DNA of 64,000 bases from Fredinandcohnia aciditolerans (GCA_003640645.1 QGHH01000007.1:62001-126000); one strand, 5' to 3'; shown: positions 35,322 to 45,850, counted from the stretch's first letter. Numbers and translations are program-made. The notes: generated from the letters alone by a model not told the origin.

Positions 35322-36290
35322 CTATCGTAAGACAAGACCTGTAATAAATTGCAGCCAGGCATAAATTCCAACCTTAACTGTTTCAGAAACTGCCGAATCC
35401 TTACTTGGGTCTAGGCAGACATAATCTATATGTCTAACAAAAGGATGTTTGCCGATTTCTAGCAAACTATCAAACAGTTCAGCGGCTGATAACCCTCCAG
35501 GTGTAGAAGCTGGAACTCCAGGGGCAACTGAAATATCCAATACATCCATATCAACTGTTACGTAAATCCGATCAACCTTTGCTGATAATTGCTCTAATGC
35601 GCGTTGAATCGTATTGATAAATCCATGTTTTCGAGCTTGCTTTAAGGTGACCATCTGAATTTTGTGCTGATTTGCATAATCTACTAATGGTTTTGCATTG
35701 AAGTATCCATGAAGTCCAATATTAATCACGTTTTCTCCTTTAATGACCTTGCCATCGATTAATTGACGAATTGGTGTTCCATTTGCTGGCCCTAGTTCTT
35801 TTGGATCCCTTACATCAAGATGTGTATCAAGTTGTAAAATTCCAATCGTTTCACTAGGGAATGCATCCTTAATCCCTCGTACAGCACAAGCCGTTGTCGA
35901 ATGATCACCGCCAATCATACATGTCGGCGTGTTTGGATAGTGTGAAACAAGAGAGGCTGTGGACCTTTGGATTCGTTGATGTGATAACAGGATATCCGTC
36001 ATATGCATCGCCACATCGCCTGCATCCGCTACTTGAAAGGAACTTAAATCAACATTTTCGTCCAAATTATATGTGGCAAATCCTTTCCACATCCGCCGAA
36101 ATTCAGTTGGGTATAAAGAAGCTCCAGAAACACTAATCGAAGACCTCGAGATTGGCGCTCCGTACAGAATGAGATCAGGTGTATGTTCTTGCACTTTCAA
36201 TGGTGTAACCCATTGATGGACGTAAGTTGGTTCATCTATTGCGGTCTGATTCCATGACCATTCAGGTACCTGAAGAAAATGTTCATTCAT
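35322..36290 (-). CDS. hutG: formimidoylglutamase
   Basis: This 322-residue arginase-family enzyme is the last step of histidine degradation, hydrolysing N-formimidoyl-L-glutamate to glutamate and formamide. Manganese ligands are in GGDHSTTACA (about 128), QLDTHLDVRD (about 152) and DMDVLDISVAPGVPASTPGG (about 245, read in parts). The gene overlaps the end of hutI by 8 bases. Confidence 0.93.
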   Translation of the reverse strand: MNEHFLQVPEWSWNQTAIDEPTYVHQWVTPLKVQEHTPDLILYGAPISRSSISVSGASLYPTEFRRMWKGFATYNLDENVDLSSFQVADAGDVAMHMTDILLSHQRIQRSTASLVSHYPNTPTCMIGGDHSTTACAVRGIKDAFPSETIGILQLDTHLDVRDPKELGPANGTPIRQLIDGKVIKGENVINIGLHGYFNAKPLVDYANQHKIQMVTLKQARKHGFINTIQRALEQLSAKVDRIYVTVDMDVLDISVAPGVPASTPGGLSAAELFDSLLEIGKHPFVRHIDYVCLDPSKDSAVSETVKVGIYAWLQFITGLVLR

Positions 36291-37551
36291 CTTTTTTCAC
36301 GACCTTTATACCTTTTTTCCAAACCTCTTTTACATGGTTAACACCGAATAAATATTGCAATTCTTGATAACTTTTCACATTCCATAAAACAAAGTCCGCT
36401 TGTTTACCGACCTCAAGAGACCCAACTTGTTCATGACGATTAATGGCATGGGCCGCATTATAGGTTGCTGCCGTTAATGCTTCTGCAGGAGTTAAACGCA
36501 TTAAAATACAAGCTAAATTCATAACAAGTGGCATCGAGGTTGTTGGGGAGGATCCTGGATTACAATCCGTCGAAATCGCCACAGCCACACCTTCGTCGAT
36601 CATTTTTCTGCCTGCGGCTGCTGCTTCACGTAAATACAGAGCTGTCGCTGGAAGTAAACAAGCGATTGTACCGGATTTTGCCATCGCTTTAATCCCTTCA
36701 TCAGACGCTTTTAATAAATGCTCAGCTGAAATGGCTCCTACTTTCGCCGCTAATTCCGCCCCTCCATAAGGTACAATTTCATCGGCATGGATTTTCGGGA
36801 TTAACCCCAATCGTTTTCCTGCTTCTAATATCCGCTCTGATTGTTCTGGTGTATATACCCCTTTTTCACAAAACACATCATTAAATTCAGCCAATTTTTC
36901 CTTAGCCACCGCCGGTAACATATCATTGATTAAATGATCAACAAACTCATCTTCACGACCTTTATACTCTGGTGGTACTGCATGTGCCCCCATAAAAGTT
37001 GGAACTAGATCAATTGGATGTTGATTTTGAAGCTTTTTCATGACACGTAACTGCTTCAACTCGGTCTCCAAATCCATACCATAACCGCTTTTTCCTTCCA
37101 CAGTTGTTACACCATGTGCCAAAAACGAATCTAGTCGATGTGTTGTTTGATTAATTAGTTCTTCTTCTGTAGCTTCTCTTGTCATGCGGGTCGTCGCATG
37201 AATTCCTCCACCCGCGTTCATTATGTCCATATATGTTGCACCTTCAAGGCGCATTTCAAATTCACGCTCGCGGCTTCCCCCGTACACAACATGTGTATGC
37301 GGATCCACCAGTCCTGGAGTAACTAGATGGTTCGTAGCATCAACAGTTTCAGCCTCATGGAGCCTATCAGCATAACGCACTTCAAGTTCTTTTGTTGTTC
37401 CTACTGCCTGAATCACACCATCTTCAATCCACAAACTGCCGTCTTCAATTAGTCCAAGCTCAGACATGGCTTCCTTTGAGCGAGGACCTTTTACATCAGA
37501 AGCGAGTGTTGCTAATTGTGCCGCATGTATAATCCAGATTGATTTTGTCAT
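36283..37551 (-). CDS. hutI: imidazolonepropionase
   Basis: This 422-residue amidohydrolase opens the ring of 4-imidazolone-5-propanoate. Metal and substrate residues are visible in LVDPHTHVVYGGSRE (about 80-94), EGKSGYGMD, KIHADEIVPYGG (about 248) and the ISTDCNPGSS motif (about 325). The stop of hutU and this ATG share a base, indicating coupled translation. Confidence 0.95.
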   Translation of the reverse strand: MTKSIWIIHAAQLATLASDVKGPRSKEAMSELGLIEDGSLWIEDGVIQAVGTTKELEVRYADRLHEAETVDATNHLVTPGLVDPHTHVVYGGSREREFEMRLEGATYMDIMNAGGGIHATTRMTREATEEELINQTTHRLDSFLAHGVTTVEGKSGYGMDLETELKQLRVMKKLQNQHPIDLVPTFMGAHAVPPEYKGREDEFVDHLINDMLPAVAKEKLAEFNDVFCEKGVYTPEQSERILEAGKRLGLIPKIHADEIVPYGGAELAAKVGAISAEHLLKASDEGIKAMAKSGTIACLLPATALYLREAAAAGRKMIDEGVAVAISTDCNPGSSPTTSMPLVMNLACILMRLTPAEALTAATYNAAHAINRHEQVGSLEVGKQADFVLWNVKSYQELQYLFGVNHVKEVWKKGIKVVKKDE

Positions 37552-39227
37552 TATTGATCAGCCCCTTTATCCAACATTGGCATCTTGATTCCTTTTTCAC
37601 GCGCAGTTTTCTTAGCAAGTTCGTATCCTGCATCTGCATGACGTACAACCCCCATCCCTGGATCCGTTGTTAATACTCGTTCAATACGTGCTTCTGCTTC
37701 TTTCGTACCATCCGCAACAATCACAACCCCTGCATGTAAGGAGTAACCCATTCCTACTCCGCCACCGTGATGGACCGATACCCAAGTTGCGCCTCCAACA
37801 GCGTTTACCATCGCATTTAAAATCGGCCAATCTGCCACAACATCTGATCCATCTTTCATTGCTTCTGTTTCACGATTTGGTGATGCAACTGAACCTGAAT
37901 CCAGATGGTCACGACCAATGACGATTGGTGCTTTCAGTTCACCGCTTGCCACCATATCATTCAAGATTTTACCGAAACGAGCACGCTCTCCATAGCCTAA
38001 CCAGCAAATACGAGATGGAAGACCCTGGAATTGGATTTTATCTCTTGTCATACGAATCCAGTTACATAAGTGCTCATTGTCGCTAAATTCACGTAAAATG
38101 GCTTCGTCTGTTTTATAGATATCTTCCGGGTCTCCTGATAGTGCTACCCATCGGAAAGGGCCTTTTCCTTCACAAAATTGTGGGCGAATATAGGCCGGAA
38201 CGAAGCCAGGGAAATCAAATGCATGTTCGACGCCTTCATCTTTGGCAACCTGACGAATATTATTACCATAGTCAAATGTGATTGCCCCCTTTTCCATCAT
38301 TTCAAGCATCGCTTCAACATGCTTAGCCATTGATGCTTTTGAAAGTTTTACATACTCTTTCGGGTTGGACTCTCTTAATTTTGCTGCTGCTTCAAGTGAC
38401 ATCCCTGAAGGTACATACCCATTTAATGGATCATGTGCGGATGTTTGGTCTGTTAAGGCATCAGGGATAAAGTTTCTTGCAATCATCTCCGGAAGAAGAT
38501 CAGATGCGTTGCCTAATAAACCAATCGATAATGCCTTCCCCTCTCTTTTTGCTTCTTCAGCCAACTGGATTGCTTCATCTAGTGTGTACGCTTTCACATC
38601 TGTATAACGAGTTTCAATTCGGCGGTCGATTCTAGACTCATCCACTTCAATCGCAATACATACGCCACCATTCATCGTTACTGCAAGTGGCTGTGCACCA
38701 CCCATTCCTCCAAGGCCTGCTGTCACAGTAATCGTACCTCTTAATGTACCGTTAAAGTGCTGCTTCGCTAACTCGGCAAACGTTTCGTACGTACCTTGAA
38801 CAATTCCTTGAGAACCAATATAAATCCAGCTACCTGCTGTCATTTGCCCATACATCATTAATCCTTTTTTATCGAGTTCATGGAAGGTTTCCCAGTTTGC
38901 AAAAGCCGGAACAATATTCGAATTCGCAATCAAAACGCGTGGTGCATCCTTATGAGTTTTAAAAACAACCACCGGTTTTCCTGATTGCACAAGCAATGTT
39001 TCATCACTCTCTAGTTCTTTAATTGAATCAACAATCGCGTCAAATGATTCCCAGTTACGTGCTGCTTTCCCAATCCCCCCATATACAACAAGATCCTCCG
39101 GCCTCTCGGCTACATCTGTATCTAAATTATTCATTAACATACGAAGCACAGCCTCTTGCTGCCAACCTTTCGTATTTAATTGTGTCCCTACATAACGGAT
39201 AATTTTGTTGTTTGTTGTACTTTTCAT
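37551..39227 (-). CDS. hutU: urocanate hydratase (urocanase)
   Basis: This 558-residue NAD-dependent enzyme converts urocanate to imidazolonepropionate. Recognisable segments are [19 protein letters not shown], the NAD-binding [14 protein letters not shown] (about 170), and the active-site region [14 protein letters not shown] with its conserved Cys (about 410) and [23 protein letters not shown] precedes the ATG. Between it and hutH lies 275 bases, most of it the structured element copy 2. Confidence 0.96.
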   Translation of the reverse strand: MKSTTNNKIIRYVGTQLNTKGWQQEAVLRMLMNNLDTDVAERPEDLVVYGGIGKAARNWESFDAIVDSIKELESDETLLVQSGKPVVVFKTHKDAPRVLIANSNIVPAFANWETFHELDKKGLMMYGQMTAGSWIYIGSQGIVQGTYETFAELAKQHFNGTLRGTITVTAGLGGMGGAQPLAVTMNGGVCIAIEVDESRIDRRIETRYTDVKAYTLDEAIQLAEEAKREGKALSIGLLGNASDLLPEMIARNFIPDALTDQTSAHDPLNGYVPSGMSLEAAAKLRESNPKEYVKLSKASMAKHVEAMLEMMEKGAITFDYGNNIRQVAKDEGVEHAFDFPGFVPAYIRPQFCEGKGPFRWVALSGDPEDIYKTDEAILREFSDNEHLCNWIRMTRDKIQFQGLPSRICWLGYGERARFGKILNDMVASGELKAPIVIGRDHLDSGSVASPNRETEAMKDGSDVVADWPILNAMVNAVGGATWVSVHHGGGVGMGYSLHAGVVIVADGTKEAEARIERVLTTDPGMGVVRHADAGYELAKKTAREKGIKMPMLDKGADQ

Positions 39228-39347
39228 TTTTTTCCCTCCAAGTTGTGTTACTTATATTTTATTAATAAAAAGAACGCATAGAATCCCGATTACTTAACTT
39301 CGACCGTTTGTTAATTAGTGGAGTTTTTTGTTGCTTTTTGATTAAAT

Positions 39348-39510
39348 ATCAAATCCGCCTTGGCGTATTTGCGCCGATTTTTTTGGCCCACACGATGTGG
39401 GTCACAAAGACGTTGCCACAGGACGTGGCGTTTTTAGTCTTTGATCCTATGCTCGAAAAATTTCCGCTGAAAAATCGAGGCATCCTCCGAAAGCTTTAAC
39501 TTTATTCAGT
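39348..39510 (-). repeat. structured multi-hairpin element, copy 2
   Basis: This 163-base element is about 85% identical by eye to 13701-13866 and has the same order of helices: CAAAT-type palindrome, closing CGATTTTT/AAAAATCG, CCCACA/TGTGGG (one pair longer than in copy 1), and AAAGAC(GCCAC...GTGGC)GTCTTT. Its right end overlaps the last three codons and stop of hutH, and it fills the hutH-hutU gap in the same orientation as copy 1 relative to its operon. Confidence 0.8.
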
Positions 39511-41022
39511 AGGAGTATGGGACTTCTGCTGATTAAAATTAAACGTTCCTGTCTTTAACCAGTGATTCATTGCTTCTATATCCTTAGAGAACACGCGGTC
39601 TGCAGAAATATACGGTACGACTTTTCTACCATTTTCTAAAAATGAGCTTGTTGCGGATGCCATTTTTTCTTTTCCGCGAATTTCAGCTGCCTGCATACTA
39701 CAAATGGCCTCGATTGCTAATACACGGCGCGTATTTGTGATGACTTGATATGCGTGTCTTGATCCAATTGTCCCCATGCTCACGTGATCCTCTTGGTTTG
39801 CTGATGAAGGAATCGAATCTACACTAGCTGGATGCGCCAAAGTTTTATTTTCGGATACAAGTGATGCTGCGACATACTGCATGATCATTGCACCTGATTG
39901 TAAACCAGGTTCAGGACTTAAAAATGGCGGTAGGTCATTCAGTTGCGGATTAACTAAACGCTCGATTCGACGTTCAGAAATATTAGCTAGTTCCGCCACT
40001 GCAATCGCCAAGAAATCCATGGCAAAAGCGATCGGTTGTCCGTGGAAGTTCCCCCCTGATAATACCTTTTCACCATTATCAAAGATTAATGGATTATCGG
40101 TAGCAGCATTCATTTCTATTTCTAATTTTTCTCTAACATAGTTTAATGTTTGCCATGTTGCTCCGTGCACTTGTGGGATACAACGGATTGAATAGGCGTC
40201 TTGAATGCGGATTTCACCTTGTCTTGTTGTTAAAGAGCTATCGGAAAGATGGGCACGAATACGTTCAGCTACTTCTATTTGCTCTTGATAACCACGTGCA
40301 AGCTGAATATCTTCATCAAATGCATCAATAATTCCGCGCAACGCTTCAATTGTTAGAGCGGCAATCAATTCTGTTTGATAGGCTAATTTTTCCGCTTCCA
40401 GATACGCGACTGCCCCCATCGCTGTCATTGCCTGTGTTCCATTGATAAGCGCTAACCCTTCTTTGGCCGTTAATGTGATCGGAAAAATAGATTCCTTTGT
40501 TAACGCATGAATCGCAGATGTTTTCTCTCCTTTATAAAAGACCTCACCCTCCCCGATTAAAACAAGCGCCAAATGTGAGAGTGGTGCTAAGTCCCCGCTT
40601 GCACCAAGTGATCCTTGTTGTGGAATGACCGGATGAATGCCAGCATTCAATAAATCAAGCAATCTATCAATCACGACCGGACGTACACCCGAAAACCCTT
40701 TCAGCAATGCATTTGCTCGAAGAAGGAGCATCGCACGTGAAACAACCTCTGGAAAGGGTTCGCCAATTCCACAAGCATGAGAACGAATTAAATTTAGTTG
40801 CAACGCCTCTACATCGTCTTTATCGATAAACACATCACTAAACTTCCCAAACCCTGTGGTAATGCCATAAATAATTCGTTCCTCAGCCACAATTTTTTCA
40901 ACTGCTTTTCGACTTTCTTGGACTTTTCTCATACTCTCTTCAGAATAATTAACTTTTTCACCTTCATATAAAACTCTTTGTACCTCTTTAAAAGTTAGTG
41001 TTTGACCAGTTAATGTAACCAT
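39502..41022 (-). CDS. hutH: histidine ammonia-lyase
   Basis: This lyase of about 506 residues deaminates histidine to urocanate, the first step of the pathway. The Ala-Ser-Gly that forms the MIO cofactor is in [14 protein letters not shown] (about 140-153), with further motifs GKFSDVFI and [12 protein letters not shown], and [12 protein letters not shown] near residue 335. The ATG at 41022 has GGGGAG 8 bases upstream; an in-frame TTG at 41040 overlaps that site. It is the first gene of the operon in this window; hutP, which precedes hutH in B. subtilis, is absent. Confidence 0.96.
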   Translation of the reverse strand: MVTLTGQTLTFKEVQRVLYEGEKVNYSEESMRKVQESRKAVEKIVAEERIIYGITTGFGKFSDVFIDKDDVEALQLNLIRSHACGIGEPFPEVVSRAMLLLRANALLKGFSGVRPVVIDRLLDLLNAGIHPVIPQQGSLGASGDLAPLSHLALVLIGEGEVFYKGEKTSAIHALTKESIFPITLTAKEGLALINGTQAMTAMGAVAYLEAEKLAYQTELIAALTIEALRGIIDAFDEDIQLARGYQEQIEVAERIRAHLSDSSLTTRQGEIRIQDAYSIRCIPQVHGATWQTLNYVREKLEIEMNAATDNPLIFDNGEKVLSGGNFHGQPIAFAMDFLAIAVAELANISERRIERLVNPQLNDLPPFLSPEPGLQSGAMIMQYVAASLVSENKTLAHPASVDSIPSSANQEDHVSMGTIGSRHAYQVITNTRRVLAIEAICSMQAAEIRGKEKMASATSSFLENGRKVVPYISADRVFSKDIEAMNHWLKTGTFNFNQQKSHTPTE

Positions 41023-41073
41023 CTGTTTGTCTCCCCTCAATTCGCTTTAGTCCGGTAAAGAGCCAATAAAAAA

Positions 41074-41124
41074 GGGAGCTACATGATGAAAGCCACTAAA
41101 AAAATGACTTCATCATATAGCCCC
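41074..41124 (-). terminator. intrinsic terminator in the hut leader (attenuator)
   Basis: A 17-bp stem with two G-U pairs (41108-41124 with 41074-41090) is followed by TTTTTT on the minus strand. It lies 52 bases before hutH and downstream of the hut promoter, so it must be read through for expression. Confidence 0.85.
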
Positions 41125-41230
41125 CTATTAACTAAAATACTATGGGCGAATGATATGTGATTGATTTTAACTATGCAAAATAACAATTCACTTGTTTAAG
41201 TATCTATAAAGCTCTAGATTCTAATAACTA
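41125..41230 (-). promoter_or_regulatory. UAG-triplet clusters in the hut leader, candidate HutP-type sites
   Basis: On the minus strand UAG triplets begin at 41230, 41223, 41216 and 41206 (spacers 4, 4, 7) and at 41142, 41134 and 41127 (spacers 5, 4), the last abutting the terminator. HutP of B. subtilis binds NAG triplets spaced by 4 bases. The first UAG of the upstream cluster may fall at the transcription start. Confidence 0.5.
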
Positions 41231-41235
41231 ATTTT

Positions 41236-41264
41236 AGTATATGCACTTTTATTTCCAGCGTCAA
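41236..41264 (-). promoter_or_regulatory. promoter of the hut operon
   Basis: TTGACG at 41264-41259, a 17-base spacer and TATACT at 41241-41236 on the minus strand; the start would be near 41229, giving a leader of about 200 bases. Confidence 0.8.
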
Positions 41265-41367
41265 CCAGCTCTTTTAAGAATTGGTAAATTATTTTACATA
41301 GTTTTTTTCTTACTTTTCCCGCAGTTATCTTAAGTCCGTACCTCAATTGACTCTAGATTCCATTTAT

Positions 41368-42330
41368 TCAATTAACGGGCGTAAGTGGACTTTTTCCTTC
41401 CAGTACATTTACAATATTGTCAACTGCCAAAGAGGCCATTTTCATCCGTGTTTTTACTGTTGAACTTCCGATATGTGGTAAAGTAACCACATTCGGCAAG
41501 GTTAATAAAGGGTGATCTGATGGTACAGGTTCCTCTTCGAAAACATCTAGACCTGCTCCCCAGATCTGACCTTTGGCTAACGCTTCATACAATGCTACTT
41601 CATCAACTAGGCCACCCCTGGCCGTGTTTATAAGAATTGCGTCTTTTTTCATTAACAGCAACTCTTTTTCACCTATTAAATGATGAACTTCTGGACTATA
41701 CGGAATTAGAATTGAAACAAAATCTGATTGCTGTAGCAGTGAATTAAGTTCACAATACTCAATTCCTAATTCTGCTTCTTTATCTGTTTTTCGAGTGCGG
41801 TTATAATAAATGACTCGCATATTGAAACCTTTCGCCCTTTTAACAAGAGCTTCGGCAATCCTTCCAAGTCCGATAATTCCTATAGTCGATCCATAAATTT
41901 CCTGGCCTGTCATCTGCATAAGTGACCAAGTTCCCCATTCCCCGCGCCTTAAATAGCTAGAAGCTTCTGGTAATCTTCTGGCAGTTGCCATTAATAAAGC
42001 AAATGTCAAATCTGCTGTTGCTTCAGTTAAAACCCCTGGGGTATTCGTGACAACGATTCCCTTTTGGGCTGCAGCATTTACATCAATATTGTTGTAACCT
42101 ACCGCTATATTGGCAATAATCTTAAGATTCTTAGCTTGTTCAAGAAGTTCTTGATCAATCTTATCGGTTAATAAGCATATTAACCCATCAACATCCTTTA
42201 CTTCTTTTAATAAAATATCTCTCGGTACAACGGAATTCTCATCTTCGTACATATTAACTTCGAAGCGTTCCGATAACTTGGTAACTACTCCTTCTGGGAG
42301 CTTTCGGGTAATATATACTTTTGGCTTCAT
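41368..42330 (-). CDS. D-2-hydroxyacid dehydrogenase (glyoxylate/hydroxypyruvate reductase type)
   Basis: This enzyme of about 320 residues reduces a 2-keto acid with NAD(P)H. The Rossmann motif is GIIGLGRIAEAL (about 153-164), with the catalytic Arg in NTARGGLVDE (about 240), Glu in the EEEPVPSDHPL region and His in LPHIGSST (about 290). The wider ORF starts far upstream, but AGGAGG lies 7 bases before the ATG at 42330, so that start is used. It is the last gene of the TRAP operon, 4 bases after the kinase. Confidence 0.87.
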   Translation of the reverse strand: MKPKVYITRKLPEGVVTKLSERFEVNMYEDENSVVPRDILLKEVKDVDGLICLLTDKIDQELLEQAKNLKIIANIAVGYNNIDVNAAAQKGIVVTNTPGVLTEATADLTFALLMATARRLPEASSYLRRGEWGTWSLMQMTGQEIYGSTIGIIGLGRIAEALVKRAKGFNMRVIYYNRTRKTDKEAELGIEYCELNSLLQQSDFVSILIPYSPEVHHLIGEKELLLMKKDAILINTARGGLVDEVALYEALAKGQIWGAGLDVFEEEPVPSDHPLLTLPNVVTLPHIGSSTVKTRMKMASLAVDNIVNVLEGKSPLTPVN

Positions 42331-42334
42331 CATT

Positions 42335-43846
42335 TTACCTCCTATTCTCTTGGTTAAGCTCACCACATTGTGAGAAAAAAGTTTTAAGAGCAGGATACAG
42401 ACTATTGTGTACTTGATAATATTGATGATAAGCACTCACTTGATCTGGTTCGGGCTCAATCCAACCAATGGTCTCATTCGAAACCACAGATGTCCCTTCT
42501 TCATAAGATGAGAAATAACCAATAGCCTTACCAGCAATGAGGCATGCACCTAGTACTGCAGTTTCTGGAATATTTTTAAGTTCAAACGTTTTGTTTAATA
42601 CATTTGCTTTTATTTGGGTCCATGCTTTGTTCCTGGATCCGCCCCCAATTGATTGAATATTAATTGAGGCAATTTTATATTCAGTTTCAATAATTTCATA
42701 GATTTGCCTTAAGCCGAAAGAGCAACCCTCTAATATTGATCGATACATATCTTCTTTAGATGTATTTAAGTTAATTCCTATAAAACTTCCTCTAGCATTT
42801 TGATCCCATATTGGCGATCTCTCACCCTGCATGTAAGGTAAAAAATACACTCCATTAGATCCAATTGGAGATTTATTAGAGAACTCATTTAATATTTCAA
42901 TTTGATACCCTTCTGGTTTTAAAAAACGTTCATAAAACCATTGAATAGCAGCGCCTGGAAAAGACATTGCACCATGGGATAGCCATCTATCTTTTATAAC
43001 ATGGCATCGGTTTAATAACCTGTTGTCCAATAAAAGAGGATTATCCGTACAAACCGTTAAAACATTAGAGGTTCCTACCGATTCAAAAAGACTATTGGGT
43101 TGTAAGTCTAATGCAAGAGCTGAGCATGCAGTATCGGCTGCTCCCGCAACAACTGGTACCAATTGTCCTTGCAAATCAGTATTTATCAAATTACCAATAA
43201 TCAAGCTAGGATCACAAACTGCAGGTAGTTTGTCTAGACTTATCCCGACTTTTTCACAGATCTCTTGAGACCATTCATAATTTTTAATGTCAAATATTCC
43301 TGAAAAAGAAGCTTGAGTCCAATCCATTACAAATTCACCTGTCAGTTTATGTAGGATAAAAGTAGAGAGAGAGCCCCATTTGAATGTTTTCTCGTATAGA
43401 TTGGGCTCATTGTTCATAAACCACAGATGAGTTGTAGTTGTATACATTCCGGGTTCTAACCGGTTTCCGGTAATTTGGAAGATACGTTCTTTGCCTATGA
43501 TGTCATTTATCCATTCAGCCTCATTTTTACTTCTCTGATCCAAATACATTATTCCGTTGTATAATGCATTTCCGTCTCGATCCATAAAAACGGAGGAATT
43601 ACAAAACGAAGAAAGAGAGATTGCATCTACACTTCCTTCAGCTTCAGCCTCAACCTGAATCCAAACTTTAGCTAAGTTGTTCTTAACAATCTCCCAAACT
43701 TCATTTACATCAATTTCAACCCATCCGTCCTTTGGAAAAAGAAGGGAGTATGGTTGATACACCCAGTATCCCCATACCCCTTCTTTATTCATTGCAGCCA
43801 CTTTTACCCCACTTGTTCCAATATCAATTCCAATTACGTGAGACAT
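42335..43846 (-). CDS. FGGY-family carbohydrate kinase (gluconokinase/xylulokinase-like)
   Basis: This ATP-dependent sugar kinase has about 503 residues. The first phosphate loop is GIDIGTSGVKVAAM at the N-terminus; the second half has SVGTSNVLTV (about 255), YMQGERSPIWDQNARGSFIG (about 340) and SIGGGSRNKAWTQIKANVL (about 395), typical of the GntK/XylB/LsrK branch. The start at 43846 has AAGGTGATT upstream. It follows the aldolase gene by 10 bases. In this context it should phosphorylate the ketose or keto-acid that the aldolase then splits. The exact sugar is not readable. Confidence 0.87.
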   Translation of the reverse strand: MSHVIGIDIGTSGVKVAAMNKEGVWGYWVYQPYSLLFPKDGWVEIDVNEVWEIVKNNLAKVWIQVEAEAEGSVDAISLSSFCNSSVFMDRDGNALYNGIMYLDQRSKNEAEWINDIIGKERIFQITGNRLEPGMYTTTTHLWFMNNEPNLYEKTFKWGSLSTFILHKLTGEFVMDWTQASFSGIFDIKNYEWSQEICEKVGISLDKLPAVCDPSLIIGNLINTDLQGQLVPVVAGAADTACSALALDLQPNSLFESVGTSNVLTVCTDNPLLLDNRLLNRCHVIKDRWLSHGAMSFPGAAIQWFYERFLKPEGYQIEILNEFSNKSPIGSNGVYFLPYMQGERSPIWDQNARGSFIGINLNTSKEDMYRSILEGCSFGLRQIYEIIETEYKIASINIQSIGGGSRNKAWTQIKANVLNKTFELKNIPETAVLGACLIAGKAIGYFSSYEEGTSVVSNETIGWIEPEPDQVSAYHQYYQVHNSLYPALKTFFSQCGELNQENRR

Positions 43847-43856
43847 ATTAATCACC

Positions 43857-44684
43857 TTATCTATTCGGTATTGGCTCGTTCATTAACTCATTGTATAATT
43901 CAACAGCTTCCTTTACTGTACCATTTTCATGAATGATATGTTTAAAAGATCGTACTACTGCTGTAGGATTTGGATTGTTCCATACAATTCTACCAAATGT
44001 AATACCAGTACCACCCGCATCGATTACGTCGTATACCATTTTGAAATAGTCTTCAATGTTATTTCCATTGTCCCCGCCTGCAACAACCACCTTAGCTGGT
44101 GTTGAAGAAACTACTTTATGGAAACTTTCCGGGTCACCAGTATATTTTGTTTTTACAATATCTACACCTAATTCCGCACCAGCACGGACAGCATAGGCTA
44201 CATGCTTCCAATGGCTTTTCTCATTCTCTGGAATTTGGTTACCTCTCGGATAAATGTGAGCTATCATTGGAAGTCCATATGAAGCAGCCCTTCCTGCAGC
44301 AATACCCAAGTTTCTTAATTGTTCTGGCTGGTCATCACCACCAACAATGCATCCCATTGATACCGCATCGGCTCCTAATTGAATTCCTTCCTCTACTTCT
44401 GTAACCCATGCATCGTAATTTGGTTGCCATGGTGAAAATGTTGACAACTTTAAAATTAAACCAGCTTTTCCTACATGTGGGCGGAAACAAGTATTTGCAA
44501 TTCCTTTATGCATTGTGATAGCATCAGGACCACCTTCTACAATTTCACTAACCTTACGTTCAATTGGCATTAGTTCTTCAAAAATCCCCCTTGCCATTGC
44601 TTGATCCACCGCAACTGCCAAAAGTTTACCTGATTTTTGATTAAATAATCTACTTAAACGAATTTCTTTTCCTAATAATGTCAT
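43857..44684 (-). CDS. class I aldolase, DeoC/LacD/LsrF-type family
   Basis: This TIM-barrel aldolase of about 275 residues would form a Schiff base with its substrate. The N-terminal AVDQAMARG replaces the family's DHG motif. The barrel segments are KLSTFSPWQPNYD, LGADAVSMGCIVGG, LPMIAHIYPRG, and the probable Schiff-base Lys in GVDIVKTKYTG (about 178). The phosphate-binding end is VVVAGGDNG and GGTGITFGRIVW. This is the LsrF/FbaB type rather than class II. The ATG at 44684 has AAGGGAG 8 bases upstream. Confidence 0.85.
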   Translation of the reverse strand: MTLLGKEIRLSRLFNQKSGKLLAVAVDQAMARGIFEELMPIERKVSEIVEGGPDAITMHKGIANTCFRPHVGKAGLILKLSTFSPWQPNYDAWVTEVEEGIQLGADAVSMGCIVGGDDQPEQLRNLGIAAGRAASYGLPMIAHIYPRGNQIPENEKSHWKHVAYAVRAGAELGVDIVKTKYTGDPESFHKVVSSTPAKVVVAGGDNGNNIEDYFKMVYDVIDAGGTGITFGRIVWNNPNPTAVVRSFKHIIHENGTVKEAVELYNELMNEPIPNR

Positions 44685-44745
44685 TGAAAGCACTCCCTTT
44701 AATAGTTTTTTTGTATAGTATTTTAATAATCATCTAGATTAAGAC

Positions 44746-45783
44746 TTATAAACTTATAACAGATTTCATTCCTTTTCCTGTACGTACATCATCAATAGCT
44801 TGCTCGATATCATCTAATTTGTAACCTGTAGTTGTTAATACCTTTGTGTTTATTTGACCTGACGCAATGAGAGACAGTGATTGATGATAATCTGCGCGTG
44901 TCAATGCTGAGGTACCATTTACTATAATTTCGTTGTAATGAATAATGTTAGGATCAATTTCTGACAGTACCCCATTTGTAAAGCCTGCAAAGAGATTCAA
45001 TGTACCTCCCTTTTTCAATAGACCCGCAGCTATATTAACTAGAGATGGAAAACCGATTGCCATAATAACTACATCTGCTCCAAGTCCATCAGTTTCATTT
45101 AAGACAATATCCTTTAAGGATTCATTAATTGGATCAACAGCAATATCGGCACCTGCATCTATAGCTTTCTCTCTTCGATGTGCAATTGGTTCACTTAAGA
45201 TAACTTTCTTCGCCCCAGCAATCTTTGACAATTGAACATGCATTAACCCTATAGGTCCACCTCCTGTTACAACTACCACATCGCCCATTTTAACGTTCGC
45301 TTTCTTTTGTCCATTCAGGCAGCATGCAAGAGGCTCTGCTACAACAGCTTCTTCAAATGAAACATGATCTGGTAGTTTCACAATGTTCCCGGATTTAAGT
45401 GCTGTGCTTGGAATTTTCACGTATTCTGCGAATCCACCATCATACTCATAGCCAATTGCAGTACGATTTTGACAAACGTTTTCCTTCCCATTCATACAGT
45501 AATAACATTTTCCACAAGGTATGACAGGCATTACTCCCACCCGATCACCTACTGAAAAATCGTTAACCTGTGAACCTACCTCTGCTATAGTCCCAACTAA
45601 TTCATGGCCAATCACAGAAGGTGTTCGGACGCCCTTTGTCTTCTTCCCCTCATAGATTCGAACATCAGTACCACATACTGCACTTGAGTTTACTTTTACT
45701 AATAGCTCACTTTCGTTGATATTCGGTTTTTCAACATCCTCTAATCTCATCTCATTCGGTCCATAAAAAATCGCTGCTTTCAT
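44746..45783 (-). CDS. zinc-dependent alcohol/polyol dehydrogenase (MDR family)
   Basis: This zinc enzyme of about 345 residues oxidises a secondary alcohol with NAD(P). The catalytic zinc ligands are in CGTDVRIYEG and GHELVGTIAEVG, the structural zinc in PCGKCYYCMNGKENVC, and the nucleotide site in VVTGGGPIGLMHVQLSK. It resembles sorbitol/threonine dehydrogenase relatives. The ATG at 45783 is fixed by GGAGTGAT; upstream frame sequence lacks such a site. A terminator lies between it and dctM, so some expression may be independent of the transporter. Confidence 0.9.
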   Translation of the reverse strand: MKAAIFYGPNEMRLEDVEKPNINESELLVKVNSSAVCGTDVRIYEGKKTKGVRTPSVIGHELVGTIAEVGSQVNDFSVGDRVGVMPVIPCGKCYYCMNGKENVCQNRTAIGYEYDGGFAEYVKIPSTALKSGNIVKLPDHVSFEEAVVAEPLACCLNGQKKANVKMGDVVVVTGGGPIGLMHVQLSKIAGAKKVILSEPIAHRREKAIDAGADIAVDPINESLKDIVLNETDGLGADVVIMAIGFPSLVNIAAGLLKKGGTLNLFAGFTNGVLSEIDPNIIHYNEIIVNGTSALTRADYHQSLSLIASGQINTKVLTTTGYKLDDIEQAIDDVRTGKGMKSVISL

Positions 45784-45850
45784 AAAATCACTCCAATTTG
45801 AATTTACTATTGTATATGATGCGGTGAAAATATTCTTCATACTTTTATCA

